From CADEED01 sp035502995 (GTDB lineage Bacteria > Pseudomonadota > Gammaproteobacteria > Steroidobacterales > Steroidobacteraceae): a stretch of DNA of 64,000 bases. The position numbers were made by a program, and so were the translations under genes. Where the stretch lies: positions 1 through 64,000 of the forward strand of contig DATJTW010000119.1 of NCBI GenBank assembly GCA_035502995.1, in the 5' to 3' direction. How positions within the stretch are numbered: the stretch's first letter is position 1; every line of letters begins with the position of its first letter. The notes below the pieces were generated by a model that did not search any database, was not told where the DNA came from, and saw only the letters and a program-made list of their open reading frames with translations. Positions 8,201 to 15,939 of the stretch are shown here, piece after piece.

Positions 8201-8644
8201 TCAGGCCTTGAGCTTGGCTTCGTAGTCGATCGTCTGGCCAGCGGCCAGGCGAACGTAGGCTTTCTTGATGTCCTGGGTGCGGCCCTGGACCTTGCCGAAA
8301 CGGCGCGACTTGCCGGTCTCGTTCACGACCTGCACCGCCGCGACCTTCACGCCGAACATGAGCTCGACGGCGGCCTTGATGTCCGGCTTCGTCGAGTCGC
8401 GGCGCACGCGGAACGAATACGTGTTCGCGTTCTGCATCGCGAGCGACGTCTTTTCCGTGATGTGCGGGGCGAGCAGGACGTTGATCAGCTTTTCCTGGCT
8501 CGGGGCTTTCTTCGGGGCGTCCTTGATGTCGACGACCTTCTTGCCCTTGGTGGCGGCGGGCTTCGCGGCCTTCGGCGCCTTCTCGACCGCGGCCTTGTCG
8601 GCCTTGGGCGCCTTCGGCGCGGTTTCTTTCTTGGCGGCGCTCAC
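8201..8644 (-). CDS. rplW: 50S ribosomal protein L23 (uL23) with long N-terminal extension
   Basis: L23 surrounds the exit tunnel and docks trigger factor and SRP. The canonical ~97-residue core is at the C-terminus (KLINVLLAPHITEKTSLAMQ onwards, with SRRFGKVQGRTQDIKKAYV). The first ~48 residues are a Lys/Ala/Pro-rich extension (APKAPKADKAAVEKAPKAAK and so on), giving 147 residues instead of about 100. The extension is in frame with no internal stop, and the ATG overlaps the rplD stop by four bases, which supports the long form. The extension is probably disordered, and its role is unknown. Confidence 0.93.
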   Translation of the reverse strand: MSAAKKETAPKAPKADKAAVEKAPKAAKPAATKGKKVVDIKDAPKKAPSQEKLINVLLAPHITEKTSLAMQNANTYSFRVRRDSTKPDIKAAVELMFGVKVAAVQVVNETGKSRRFGKVQGRTQDIKKAYVRLAAGQTIDYEAKLKA

Positions 8645-9258
8645 TGCAGACGCTCCTCGATGAGTTTCACGGCCGCCGACGTCACGAGCACCTTGTCGTG
8701 GCTCGCGAGCGAGAGCGGGTTCAGCGCCGACACCGGCAGCACTTCGACGTGCGCGAGGTTGCGCGCGGCGAGGAACAGCTTCTCGTCGATCGCCTCGACG
8801 ATGATGAGCACGCGCTCGAGCTTCAGCTGCTTGAGCTTCTCGGCGACCTGCTTCGTCTTCGGCGCATCGACCGTGAAGTCCTGCGTGACGACGAAACGAT
8901 CCTGGCGCACGAGCTCGGAGAGCATCGACTGGATCGCGCCGCGGTACATCTTCTTGTTCACCTTCTGCTCGAAGCTGCGCGGCTTCGCGGCGAACGCACG
9001 GCCACCGCCGACCCAGATGGGCGAGCGGATCGAGCCGGCGCGCGACGTGCCGCCACCTTTCTGCGGACGCGGCTTGCGGCCACCGCCGCGCACTTCGGCC
9101 TTCGTCAGCTGGGCCTTCGTGCCCGAGCGCGAGGCGTTGCGATACGCCGTGACGACCTGGTGAACCAGGGCTTCGTTGTATTCCTTGCCGAACACCGCGT
9201 CGGAGACCGCGAGCTCGGAGCCACCATTGGCGAGTTTGAGTTTCATGTGTGCCGCCAA
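8641..9258 (-). CDS. rplD: 50S ribosomal protein L4 (uL4)
   Basis: L4 is a large-subunit assembly protein with an internal tunnel loop; in E. coli it also represses the S10 operon by binding its leader. The 205 residues contain the loop sequence TKAEVRGGGRKPRPQKGGGT and GSIRSPIWVGGGRAFAAKPR, diagnostic of L4. Its start lies directly against the rplC stop. Whether it binds the leader upstream of rplC here is not known; that leader lacks rpsJ. Confidence 0.96.
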   Translation of the reverse strand: MAAHMKLKLANGGSELAVSDAVFGKEYNEALVHQVVTAYRNASRSGTKAQLTKAEVRGGGRKPRPQKGGGTSRAGSIRSPIWVGGGRAFAAKPRSFEQKVNKKMYRGAIQSMLSELVRQDRFVVTQDFTVDAPKTKQVAEKLKQLKLERVLIIVEAIDEKLFLAARNLAHVEVLPVSALNPLSLASHDKVLVTSAAVKLIEERLQ

Positions 9259-9963
9259 TTACTTCTTGTTGGAAGTGCCGGTGTTGATCTTGCTCGGCGC
9301 GACCTTCTTGCGGCGCTTCTGGCGCTCGGCCTTCACCGACGGACGCACGATGACCTGGCCACCTTCCGCGCCCGGCACCGCACCGCTGATCAGCAGCAGG
9401 TTGCGCTCGGCGTCGATCTCGATGACTTTCAGGTTTTCCGTCGTGCGACGGACCACGCCCATGTGACCCGACATGCGCTTGCCCTGGAACACGCGACCCG
9501 GCGTCTGGCGCTGGCCGATCGAGCCCGGGGTTCTGTGCGACACGGACACGCCGTGCGTCGCATGGTGGCCACCGAAGTTGTGGCGCTTCATCGTGCCGGC
9601 GAAGCCTTTACCGATCGTCGTGCCCGTGACGTCGACGAGCGCGCCGACGGCGAACAGACCGGCCTTGAGCTCGGCGCCGACCGCGAGATCGGTGCCTTCT
9701 TTTTCCGTGAGGCGGAACTCGACGAGCGACTTGCCCGGCTCGACGTTCGCCTTCGCGTAGTGACCCGCGGCGGCCTTCGACAGCAGCTGCGGACGCTTCT
9801 TGCCGAAGCTGACCTGGATGGAGCGGTAGCCGTCCTTCTCGACGGATTTCACCTGGGTGATGCGGTTCGGCAGCACCTCGATGACGGTCACCGGAACCGT
9901 CTCGCCTGCATCGGTGAAGATGCGGGTCATGCCGGCCTTGCGGCCGATAAGAGCAACGCTCAT
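9259..9963 (-). CDS. rplC: 50S ribosomal protein L3 (uL3), first gene of the ribosomal operon here
   Basis: L3 starts large-subunit assembly and reaches the peptidyl-transferase centre. The 234-residue product begins MSVALIGRKAGMTRIFTDAG and contains the central finger with HRTPGSIGQRQTPGRVFQGK, where the Gln of GQRQTPG is the usual PrmB methylation site. The ATG is preceded by AGAGGA. Normally rpsJ lies immediately upstream; here the next gene upstream on this strand is ddl and no S10 coding sequence is visible, so rplC appears to lead the operon. Confidence 0.97.
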   Translation of the reverse strand: MSVALIGRKAGMTRIFTDAGETVPVTVIEVLPNRITQVKSVEKDGYRSIQVSFGKKRPQLLSKAAAGHYAKANVEPGKSLVEFRLTEKEGTDLAVGAELKAGLFAVGALVDVTGTTIGKGFAGTMKRHNFGGHHATHGVSVSHRTPGSIGQRQTPGRVFQGKRMSGHMGVVRRTTENLKVIEIDAERNLLLISGAVPGAEGGQVIVRPSVKAERQKRRKKVAPSKINTGTSNKK

Positions 9964-9981
9964 TACGTGTCCTCTCGTTCA

Positions 9982-10001
9982 GCGCAGACCTTCGTCTGCG
10001 C
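9982..10001 (-). promoter_or_regulatory. Hairpin just upstream of the rplC ribosome-binding site
   Basis: A perfect 8-bp stem GCGCAGAC/GTCTGCGC closed by a 4-base GAAG loop (minus-strand reading) lies about 20 bases before the rplC start and directly before the GAGAGGA ribosome-binding site. Its place in the leader of the ribosomal operon suggests a role in translation control or mRNA stability. That role is inference; the structure itself is plain. Confidence 0.45.
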
Positions 10002-10211
10002 GCTATTCGCACGACACTACGATTGGTGCCGTGCGGAGTAGCTAGGCCGGGAGAGGTGAACCAATGAGATCGCGGTGCACGAACGTGCCCGCGAAGCTCG
10101 AGTGGTCTTGGGTGATGAGCTCTTCTGAGCCCGCCCAACCTCGCCCGAATTCGCTGGAAATCAATCGCTTGGGTTCCGCGTATGACGCAGGACCCCGGCG
10201 AAAGGGCGCGC

Positions 10212-10240
10212 AGTATATGCACGCAGGTTTGGGGCCGCAA
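10212..10240 (-). promoter_or_regulatory. Candidate sigma-70 promoter for the ribosomal operon
   Basis: On the minus strand TTGCGG (10240-10235) is followed after 17 bp by TATACT (10217-10212), a good -10 and a weak -35. It would give a leader of about 240 nt before rplC. The -35 lies inside the first GTTTGGGG box, so the repeats could affect promoter activity. This is pattern-based only. Confidence 0.4.
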
Positions 10241-10315
10241 CCCCGTTTGGGGATTGGCCCTGAACGGCGGTTTGGGGAGTGGCCCCAAGAGGCCGTTTGG
10301 GGCCACTCCCCAAAC
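10227..10315. repeat. Four GTTTGGGG boxes including a perfect 19-bp inverted repeat
   Basis: GTTTGGGG occurs at 10227, 10245, 10270 and 10295 (spacings 18, 25 and 25). The last two form a hairpin: arm 10270-10288 (GTTTGGGGAGTGGCCCCAA) pairs perfectly with 10297-10315 across an 8-base loop. The sequence is G-rich on the plus strand. It lies between ddl and the ribosomal operon, and a related GTTTGGGGCC occurs near 37478 upstream of nirB. Confidence 0.7.
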
Positions 10316-10381
10316 CCCGTTATGTTCAATGCCGGACTCTTATATATGGCGTCCGGCGGGTCGCGACCGGGCGCGGGGTCA

Positions 10382-10446
10382 CTTCGCGGGCTTCCGGCCC
10401 TTTCAGTTCGCGGGCTCCCGCCCTTTCACTTCGCGGGCTTCCGCCC
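10382..10446. repeat. Three imperfect 23-24 bp tandem repeats across the ddl stop
   Basis: Units starting at 10382, 10406 and 10429 share CTTCGCGGGCTTCCGGCCC and TTTCA with one or two changes. The third copy encodes the last residues of Ddl (GRKPAK) and the stop; the other two are downstream non-coding copies of the same gene end. This looks like slippage or local duplication of the ddl 3' terminus. Confidence 0.6.
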
Positions 10447-11436
10447 GACCGCCCCCGCGCAGATCCGCCCCAGCAGCGTCGCGAAGTCGATGCCCGCGGC
10501 CTGGGCCGACTGGGGCAGCAGGCTGGTCCCCGTCATGCCCGGCAGCGAGTTGGCCTCGAGGCACCAGAACCGGCCCTCGGCATCCCGCCGGAAGTCGACC
10601 CGGCTGTACGCGCCCAGTTTCAGCGCCCGATGCGCCAACACGCCGTAGCGGCGGACCGTCTCGGTCTCCTCCGCCGACAGCTCCGCCGGAAACACCTCGC
10701 GCGCGCCGCCCACCTGGTACTTCGACTGGTAATCGAACACCTCGCCCGGCGCGATGATCTCGCCCACCGCCAGCGCCTGACCGTCGAGGATGCCCACCGT
10801 GAATTCCCGGCCCGGCACGAACCGCTCGATCATCACCTCGTCGTCGTAGCGATGACCCAGCTCGATCGCCGCCGCCAGCTTGCCCGGCTCGCGCACCACC
10901 GACAGCCCCACCGTCGAGCCCTGCTTGTTCGGCTTCACGACCACCGGCCAGCCGAGCTGCGCGGCAACGGCTTCCGCCGACACCGGCGACATCAGCCAGT
11001 CCGCCGTCGGCACGCCGGCCGCGCGAAACAGCCGCTTCGACAGATCTTTGTCCATCGCCGTCGCGCTCGCGATGTGATTGCTGCCCGTGTACGCGAGCCC
11101 CGCGAGATCGAGCATCGCCTGCACGCGGCCGTCTTCGCCCGCGCCGCCATGCAGCGCGAGGAACACGACGTCGACCTGGCGCGGGTCGATCGACGACGCC
11201 GGGTTCGCCAGCGCGCCCGAACGCAGCGACGCGATGCTCTGATCCGATGGCGGCACCGGCGCCACGCGGCTCTCGAGCAGCTTGCGCTCGGCGGCGCCTT
11301 CGAGCCGCCCGACCGCCGTGTCGACCGCGACGACGTCGTGGCCCAGCGAACGCAGGACCGGGATCACCTGCGCGGCGCTCGCGATGGAGACGTCGCGTTC
11401 TTCACTCGTACCGCCGAACAGCACTGCGATTTTCAT
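10426..11436 (-). CDS. ddl: D-alanine--D-alanine ligase
   Basis: This ATP-grasp enzyme joins two D-Ala in the cytoplasm for peptidoglycan precursors. The 336-residue protein has the Ddl N-terminal motif AVLFGGTSEERDVS (4-17), LHGGAGEDGRVQ near 95, the ATP-binding VVVKPNKQGSTVGLS near 165 and the C-terminal EANSLPGMTGTS, where the usual form is EVNTLPGMT. The length is close to the 300-360 family range. The gene stands alone rather than in a mur/fts cluster, so it may be a second Ddl. D-Ala-D-Lac or D-Ala-D-Ser specificity cannot be excluded by eye. The stop codon lies inside a tandem repeat. Confidence 0.88.
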   Translation of the reverse strand: MKIAVLFGGTSEERDVSIASAAQVIPVLRSLGHDVVAVDTAVGRLEGAAERKLLESRVAPVPPSDQSIASLRSGALANPASSIDPRQVDVVFLALHGGAGEDGRVQAMLDLAGLAYTGSNHIASATAMDKDLSKRLFRAAGVPTADWLMSPVSAEAVAAQLGWPVVVKPNKQGSTVGLSVVREPGKLAAAIELGHRYDDEVMIERFVPGREFTVGILDGQALAVGEIIAPGEVFDYQSKYQVGGAREVFPAELSAEETETVRRYGVLAHRALKLGAYSRVDFRRDAEGRFWCLEANSLPGMTGTSLLPQSAQAAGIDFATLLGRICAGAVGRKPAK

Positions 11437-11462
11437 CGCCGAAGATTAGCAAGCGAGCGGCG

Positions 11463-11497
11463 GAGGTGGTGTCAGAGAGGGATCACAGGCGTGACTT
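11463..11497. repeat. REP-like half element (copy of the 50.8-kb repeat)
   Basis: GAGGTGGTGTCAGAGAGGGATCACAGGCGTGAC lies between ddl and the porin and matches the left arm of the inverted repeat at 50808-50842 in all but a few positions. Here only one arm is present, followed by TTTTTT. It is probably a dispersed REP-type sequence. Confidence 0.55.
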
Positions 11498-11545
11498 TTT
11501 TCCGGCAGGCCGCGTGGCCGTGCGCGTAACGCGCGACACCGCCTC

Positions 11546-12766
11546 TCACCACACGTATTCGACCTGCCCCCACACTTTCTGCGTATCCCGCGCCGATGCC
11601 AGCACGCCCGCGTCGAAGTCCGCGAACTTGAGCATCGCCGTCACCTTCCCGAACTTCGCGGCCACCGACACGTCGATCTCGTCTCCGTAGTCCGCGCTCA
11701 CGCGCTCCGCCGCGTAGTCGTGATACGCCGCGACCACCGTCACCACGTCCGCACTCATCACCTTCTTCAGGTTCAATCCCGCCGTGACGTATTCATCCTC
11801 GAGTCCGTTCGGCGGCGTCGTCAGGAACTTGTCCGCCCAGCCCTGGAACTTGTGCAGCGTCGCCAGCGGCGTCGTGAATCCCTTCACGCCGTTGCCTTCG
11901 AAGATCTCCGCACCGGCGCCGATCGTGAACACGCCCACCGTCGCGTTCACCTCGACGAACTTCCAGTCGAGATCGAACTCCAGCGGGTTGTCCGCGTAGT
12001 CGGACTGCTGCGCGTACGACGCCGCGTACGCGATCTTGGCCTTGCCCGCCGGTTGCTCGCCCGCGAACCGCACGCCCGTCGTGCGGGTCGAATCGCGCAC
12101 CGCCGCCGGCGCGACGGCGATGTTCTCGAAGTCGAGCAGATAGGCGAATGCCGTGATCTTCCCCGCCTTCGTCTGGTAGCCCAGGTTGAGCAGGCCGCTG
12201 TCGCCCTCGTAGTGGCCCTGCGGCGAGTCCGGCCCGTACACGCGGTTCACCCGGTTCACGTACGCCGCGTCGACCGTGAGGTTCTTCACGCTGCGGTTGA
12301 CGACCCGCAGCGCGTCGAACGTCTGCTCGTTCTGACGCCAGGCCGACGCGCCGATGAAGCGCTGATCGTCCAGCAGCAGCCGCTGCCGGCCGAGCGTCAC
12401 CGTCGTCCCGGGCAGGCTCGTGTTGACCAGCTGGAACCGGTTGACCTCGTACCCTTCCGGATCCGCCACCACGGGGTACTGCGTCCGCGACGCGACCAGC
12501 GGGTCCGGACGGTAGTTCGTCTGGATCGGAACGACGCCCTCGCCTTCGACGAGCAGCGAGGTGTTCCATTTCTTCGCCGTCTCGAAGCCGGCGCGCAGCC
12601 GCAACGTGGTCGCATGCGCGTCCTCCGGAACTCCGTCCTGGTCCACGTTCTCCACGCGCAGGCGCGCGTCGAACAGCGGCTTGAGCGGCGGCGGCTCGTC
12701 CGCCAGGGCGGGCGCGGACAGGCAGAAGCCGAGGACGATGGCGGCACGCGACGAGAGACTCTTCAT
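11546..12766 (-). CDS. Alginate-export-family outer-membrane porin
   Basis: The 406-residue product starts MKSLSSRAAIVLGFCLSAPA, a clear signal peptide cleaved after ALA. The rest is rich in alternating beta strands with aromatic girdles (RLRAGFETAKKWNTSLLVEG; VWGQVEYVW at the C-terminus, ending in an aromatic as beta-barrels do). TLGRQRLLLDDQRFIGASAW resembles the strand motif of AlgE-like alginate-export domains. I infer an outer-membrane channel; the substrate is unknown. It is upstream-unlinked but next to the kinase/narK pair, so it might pass nitrate or another small anion. A longer upstream frame has no signal-peptide logic. Confidence 0.75.
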   Translation of the reverse strand: MKSLSSRAAIVLGFCLSAPALADEPPPLKPLFDARLRVENVDQDGVPEDAHATTLRLRAGFETAKKWNTSLLVEGEGVVPIQTNYRPDPLVASRTQYPVVADPEGYEVNRFQLVNTSLPGTTVTLGRQRLLLDDQRFIGASAWRQNEQTFDALRVVNRSVKNLTVDAAYVNRVNRVYGPDSPQGHYEGDSGLLNLGYQTKAGKITAFAYLLDFENIAVAPAAVRDSTRTTGVRFAGEQPAGKAKIAYAASYAQQSDYADNPLEFDLDWKFVEVNATVGVFTIGAGAEIFEGNGVKGFTTPLATLHKFQGWADKFLTTPPNGLEDEYVTAGLNLKKVMSADVVTVVAAYHDYAAERVSADYGDEIDVSVAAKFGKVTAMLKFADFDAGVLASARDTQKVWGQVEYVW

Positions 12767-12956
12767 TGTTCGGGTTCCCCTTTTTGTTAGGTATCGCAGA
12801 TGCGTCGATGAATTGCCGCTATCGGCAAAGCAACGGACGTGCCATGGACAACGGGAACGATTTTCGTGAACGCGCCGCCGCGGCTGGCGCGCGCGCACTC
12901 AAACAACGCAGGGGGCCGGCGCCGCGCGGTGGTTACGGTGCAGGCGGCGGGGCGGC

Positions 12957-14636
12957 TCAGGTCGCGAGCGCGATCACCAACGCCACCACCAATACGGCCG
13001 ACACGATCTGCCAGAACCGCGTCGGATTCCTCTCGTACAACGCCCGCGGCTCGATCGCCTGCGGCGCCGCGCGCAGCGCGCCGTGCTCGAGCTCGAAGCC
13101 GAACTCGATCACGTCCGCATACCGCTCGCCCCGCTCCACCGAGATCGCGCGCGCCAACGCGCGATCCAGCCACGCCGGCAGATCCGGCCGCGCTTTCGCC
13201 AGCGAGCCCGCACGGCCGAACCGCGGCTGCGCGAACGGCTCCATCTCTCCATACGGATACGCGCCGCCCGTGAACATGCGGTACAGCGTGACGCCCAGCG
13301 CGAAGATGTCCGAGGCCTCGTCCGCCGCGCGCCCGGCAAACAACTCCGGCGCCATGTAGCTGCGCGTTCCCGGCACCTCCGCGCTCTCCTCTTCATCGAA
13401 CTGCCGCAGCCGCGCGACGCCGAGATCGAGCAGCTTCAAACCGCCGCCCTCCTCCAGCATCACGTTCTCCGGCTTGACGTCGCGATGCACGATACCCGCG
13501 CGATGCAGCGCCGCCAGGCCTTTCGTCAGCTTGATCGCGATGTCGATGCCCTCCGCCAGCGGCACCGGCGGCCGCCGCAGCAACCGCTGCTCCAGCGTCT
13601 CGCCGCGGTAGTGAGGCAGCACGCCGTACAGCCGCGTGCGGCGCTGCGCGCCCGGATCCAGCGACTCCGTGACGAACGGCGAGCGCACGTGCGACGCGAT
13701 CCACATCTCGCGCAGCAGCGCCGTGCGCAGCAGCGGCTCGAGCCCGGCGCGCGGCTTCGGGAATTTCATCACCACGTCGCACGCGCCGCGCCGGTCGCGC
13801 GCGCGGAACACGCGCGTGTACGGCCCGTCGCCCAGCATCTCGCCGAGCTCGTAGTCGTCGACGACCTCGCCGCTCGCCGGCGGATGGTTCATCGGCAGCT
13901 CCGCGCTCGCGAGCTCGAGATCCGCCACCTGCGCATCGGGCAGCGCGAGGATGTCCACCACGAGCGCCGTCGCATTGTCCGCATCCGCGCTCACCGTGGC
14001 CTCTTCCACCAGCCGCTCCGCGGTTTCCTGCGGCGACGCGCGCCGCGCCAGCAACGCATGGATGTCGCGGAACGACAGCGCGCCGTGCACGCCGTCGCTG
14101 CACAGCAGATAGCGATCGTGCAGCTGCGCCGCATCCGCGAAATGATCGACACGCAGCGTGTCCTGCGCGCCCACCGCGCGCGTCAACGCATGCGACGTGC
14201 CCGGCGCACCGAGCGTGTGATCCGTGGTCAGCAGCGCGAGCACGTTGTCGCGCAGCCGATAGACGCGCGAATCCCCAACATGGACCAGGTGGGTACCCCT
14301 CCCGCACAGCAGAAGTGCACTCAACGTGCAGGCCATTCCGTTCAATTCGCGATCCGAGCGACCGAGCGCGTGGATCCAGCGATTCACGGCGTCGGCGGCC
14401 TTCGCGCCGATGCGCGGCGCACCCAGCGTGGGCGGCTGTCCGAGACAGGCGTCGATGAAGCCGCGCACGGCCAGTTCCGCGGCCACGCGGCCGCCGCGCG
14501 CGCCGCCCATGCCGTCCGCCAGCACGGCCAGCAGGCCGATAGTTAGCGAGTTGCGCGCCGGCGCGACGTGGAACGCCGCGTAGTCCTGGTTGTCCGCGCG
14601 CCCGCCGGTGCGAGTTGCGTGGCCCAGTCCTTGCAT
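12957..14636 (-). CDS. Bifunctional PP2C phosphatase / Ser-Thr protein kinase
   Basis: The 559-residue fusion starts MQGLGHATRTGGRADNQDYA. Residues 1-230 are a PP2C phosphatase with the metal-binding motifs RADNQD, LADGMGG, HVGDSRVYRL, LCSDGVHG and DNATALV. A kinase domain follows (about 250-520): a glycine loop LGDGPYTRVF, VVMKFPKP with the catalytic Lys, HRDVKPENVM, DLG in place of DFG, and GTRSYMAPE with SDIFALGVTLY. A single membrane helix (IVSAVLVVALVIALAT) ends it. Homologues of this architecture lie beside nitrate transporters in Pseudomonas and other proteobacteria. It is divergent from narK with only 37 bp between start codons, so it probably helps to regulate nitrate use; direct targets are unknown. 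Confidence 0.87.
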   Translation of the reverse strand: MQGLGHATRTGGRADNQDYAAFHVAPARNSLTIGLLAVLADGMGGARGGRVAAELAVRGFIDACLGQPPTLGAPRIGAKAADAVNRWIHALGRSDRELNGMACTLSALLLCGRGTHLVHVGDSRVYRLRDNVLALLTTDHTLGAPGTSHALTRAVGAQDTLRVDHFADAAQLHDRYLLCSDGVHGALSFRDIHALLARRASPQETAERLVEEATVSADADNATALVVDILALPDAQVADLELASAELPMNHPPASGEVVDDYELGEMLGDGPYTRVFRARDRRGACDVVMKFPKPRAGLEPLLRTALLREMWIASHVRSPFVTESLDPGAQRRTRLYGVLPHYRGETLEQRLLRRPPVPLAEGIDIAIKLTKGLAALHRAGIVHRDVKPENVMLEEGGGLKLLDLGVARLRQFDEEESAEVPGTRSYMAPELFAGRAADEASDIFALGVTLYRMFTGGAYPYGEMEPFAQPRFGRAGSLAKARPDLPAWLDRALARAISVERGERYADVIEFGFELEHGALRAAPQAIEPRALYERNPTRFWQIVSAVLVVALVIALAT

Positions 14637-14673
14637 TGCCGGTGGCACGTCAGGCGAACTATCGAGGGCTGCT

Positions 14674-15888
14674 GTGATCAAGCGTGAATTCCTGAAGGCG
14701 GGCCATCTTCCCACGTTGCTGTCCGCGTTTTTGTACTTTGACATGAGCTTCATGGTCTGGGTGCTGCTCGGCGCACTCGGCGTGCAGATCTCCGCGGCGC
14801 TGTCGCTGAGTCCCGCGCAGAAGGGATTCATGGTGGCGTTGCCCGTGCTGGCCGGCGCCGTGTTGCGGGTCGTGTTCGGCGTACTGGTCGACAAGATCGG
14901 GCCGCGGCGCGCCGGCATCATCGGCCAGCTGATCGTCATCGGCGGTCTCACTACTGCCTGGCTGGCGCACATCGACCACTACTCCGGCACGCTCGCACTC
15001 GGCGTCGTGCTGGGTGTGGCCGGCGCGTCCTTCGCCGTCGCGCTGCCGCTGGCGTCGCGCTGGTATCCGCCGCAGTACCAGGGCATCGCGCTCGGCATCG
15101 CCGGCGCCGGCAACTCCGGCACCGTGTTCGCGTCGCTGTTCGCGCCGGGGCTCGCGAAGGCGCTGGGCTGGAACGCCGTGCTCGGGCTCGCCGTGATACC
15201 GCTGTCGGTCGCGTTCGTCGTCTATCTATTCGCGGCGAAGGACGCGCCGACGCAGCCCGCGCCGAAGAAACTCGCCGAGTATCTCGACGTGCTGCGCATG
15301 GGCGACGCGTGGTGGTTCATGTTCTTCTACGCCGTGACGTTCGGCGGCTTCGTCGGGCTCGCGTCGTCGCTGGCCATCTACTTCAACACCGACTACGGCC
15401 TCGACGCCGTCACCGCCGGCTACTTCACCGCCGCGTGCGTGTTCTGCGGATCGCTGGTGCGGCCGATCGGCGGCGCGGTGGCCGACCGCATCGGCGGCAT
15501 CAAGACGTTGAGCGTGATGTACGCGCTGGCGGCGACCGCGTTGATCGTCGTGAGCTTCCATCCGGCGAGCGTGTACACGGCACTCGGCCTGTTCGCGTTC
15601 GGCATGCTGGCGTTCGGCATGGGCAACGGCTCGGTGTTCCAGTTGGTGCCGCAGCGGTTTCGCCACGAGATCGGCGTGATGACGGGCCTCGTCGGCATGA
15701 CGGGTGGTGTCGGCGGATTCTTTCTCGCGTCGAGTCTCGGGCTGTCCAAACAAGCCACGGGCACATATCAGGCGGGATTGCTCGCCTTTGCGTCCCTCGC
15801 GCTGCTCGCGCTGGTCGGATTGACCGTGATCAAGCAGCGCTGGCGGACGACGTGGGGCGCCGTCGGTGTCGCCGGAGCGCGCATCTAG
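14674..15888 (+). CDS. NarK/NasA-type nitrate (or nitrite) MFS transporter
   Basis: The 404-residue membrane protein belongs to the nitrate/nitrite porter branch of the major facilitator superfamily, with about twelve hydrophobic segments. It has the motif AGAGNSGTVFASLFAPG (about residues 145-160), and GMGNGSVFQLVPQRF in the second half is the matching nitrate-signature repeat. I chose the GTG at 14674 (VIKREFLKAGHLPTLLSAFL), preceded by GAGGG; the frame upstream overlaps the kinase start. Its assimilatory role is inferred from the nas/nir genes at 30-37 kb and from the adjacent kinase and HemD-like genes. Confidence 0.88.
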   Translation: MIKREFLKAGHLPTLLSAFLYFDMSFMVWVLLGALGVQISAALSLSPAQKGFMVALPVLAGAVLRVVFGVLVDKIGPRRAGIIGQLIVIGGLTTAWLAHIDHYSGTLALGVVLGVAGASFAVALPLASRWYPPQYQGIALGIAGAGNSGTVFASLFAPGLAKALGWNAVLGLAVIPLSVAFVVYLFAAKDAPTQPAPKKLAEYLDVLRMGDAWWFMFFYAVTFGGFVGLASSLAIYFNTDYGLDAVTAGYFTAACVFCGSLVRPIGGAVADRIGGIKTLSVMYALAATALIVVSFHPASVYTALGLFAFGMLAFGMGNGSVFQLVPQRFRHEIGVMTGLVGMTGGVGGFFLASSLGLSKQATGTYQAGLLAFASLALLALVGLTVIKQRWRTTWGAVGVAGARI

Positions 15889-15939
15889 CGCGCCGGGAGA
15901 CCGGATGAGGGGGCGGCGGCTGGGTTAGACTCGCCGCCG

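Larger units (their letters stand above)
9964..10425. other. Non-coding leader region between rplC and ddl
   Basis: These 462 bp hold no convincing gene. From right to left they contain extra copies of a repeat that begins in ddl, a cluster of GTTTGGGG boxes with a perfect hairpin, a candidate minus-strand promoter and a short hairpin just before the rplC ribosome-binding site. The longest open frame (95 codons, minus strand, 10329-10042) has no resemblance to S10 or any family I recognise and spans the repeats. Confidence 0.7.

Noticed and set aside
10227..10315. GTTTGGGG boxes as a CRISPR array
   Set aside because: The repeats are only 8 bp, spacings are irregular (18, 25, 25), there are no unique spacers of constant size, and no cas genes are near.
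10042..10329. 95-codon minus-strand frame upstream of rplC as a possible rpsJ
   Set aside because: It has no S10 motifs, runs through the GTTTGGGG repeats and has biased low-complexity sequence.
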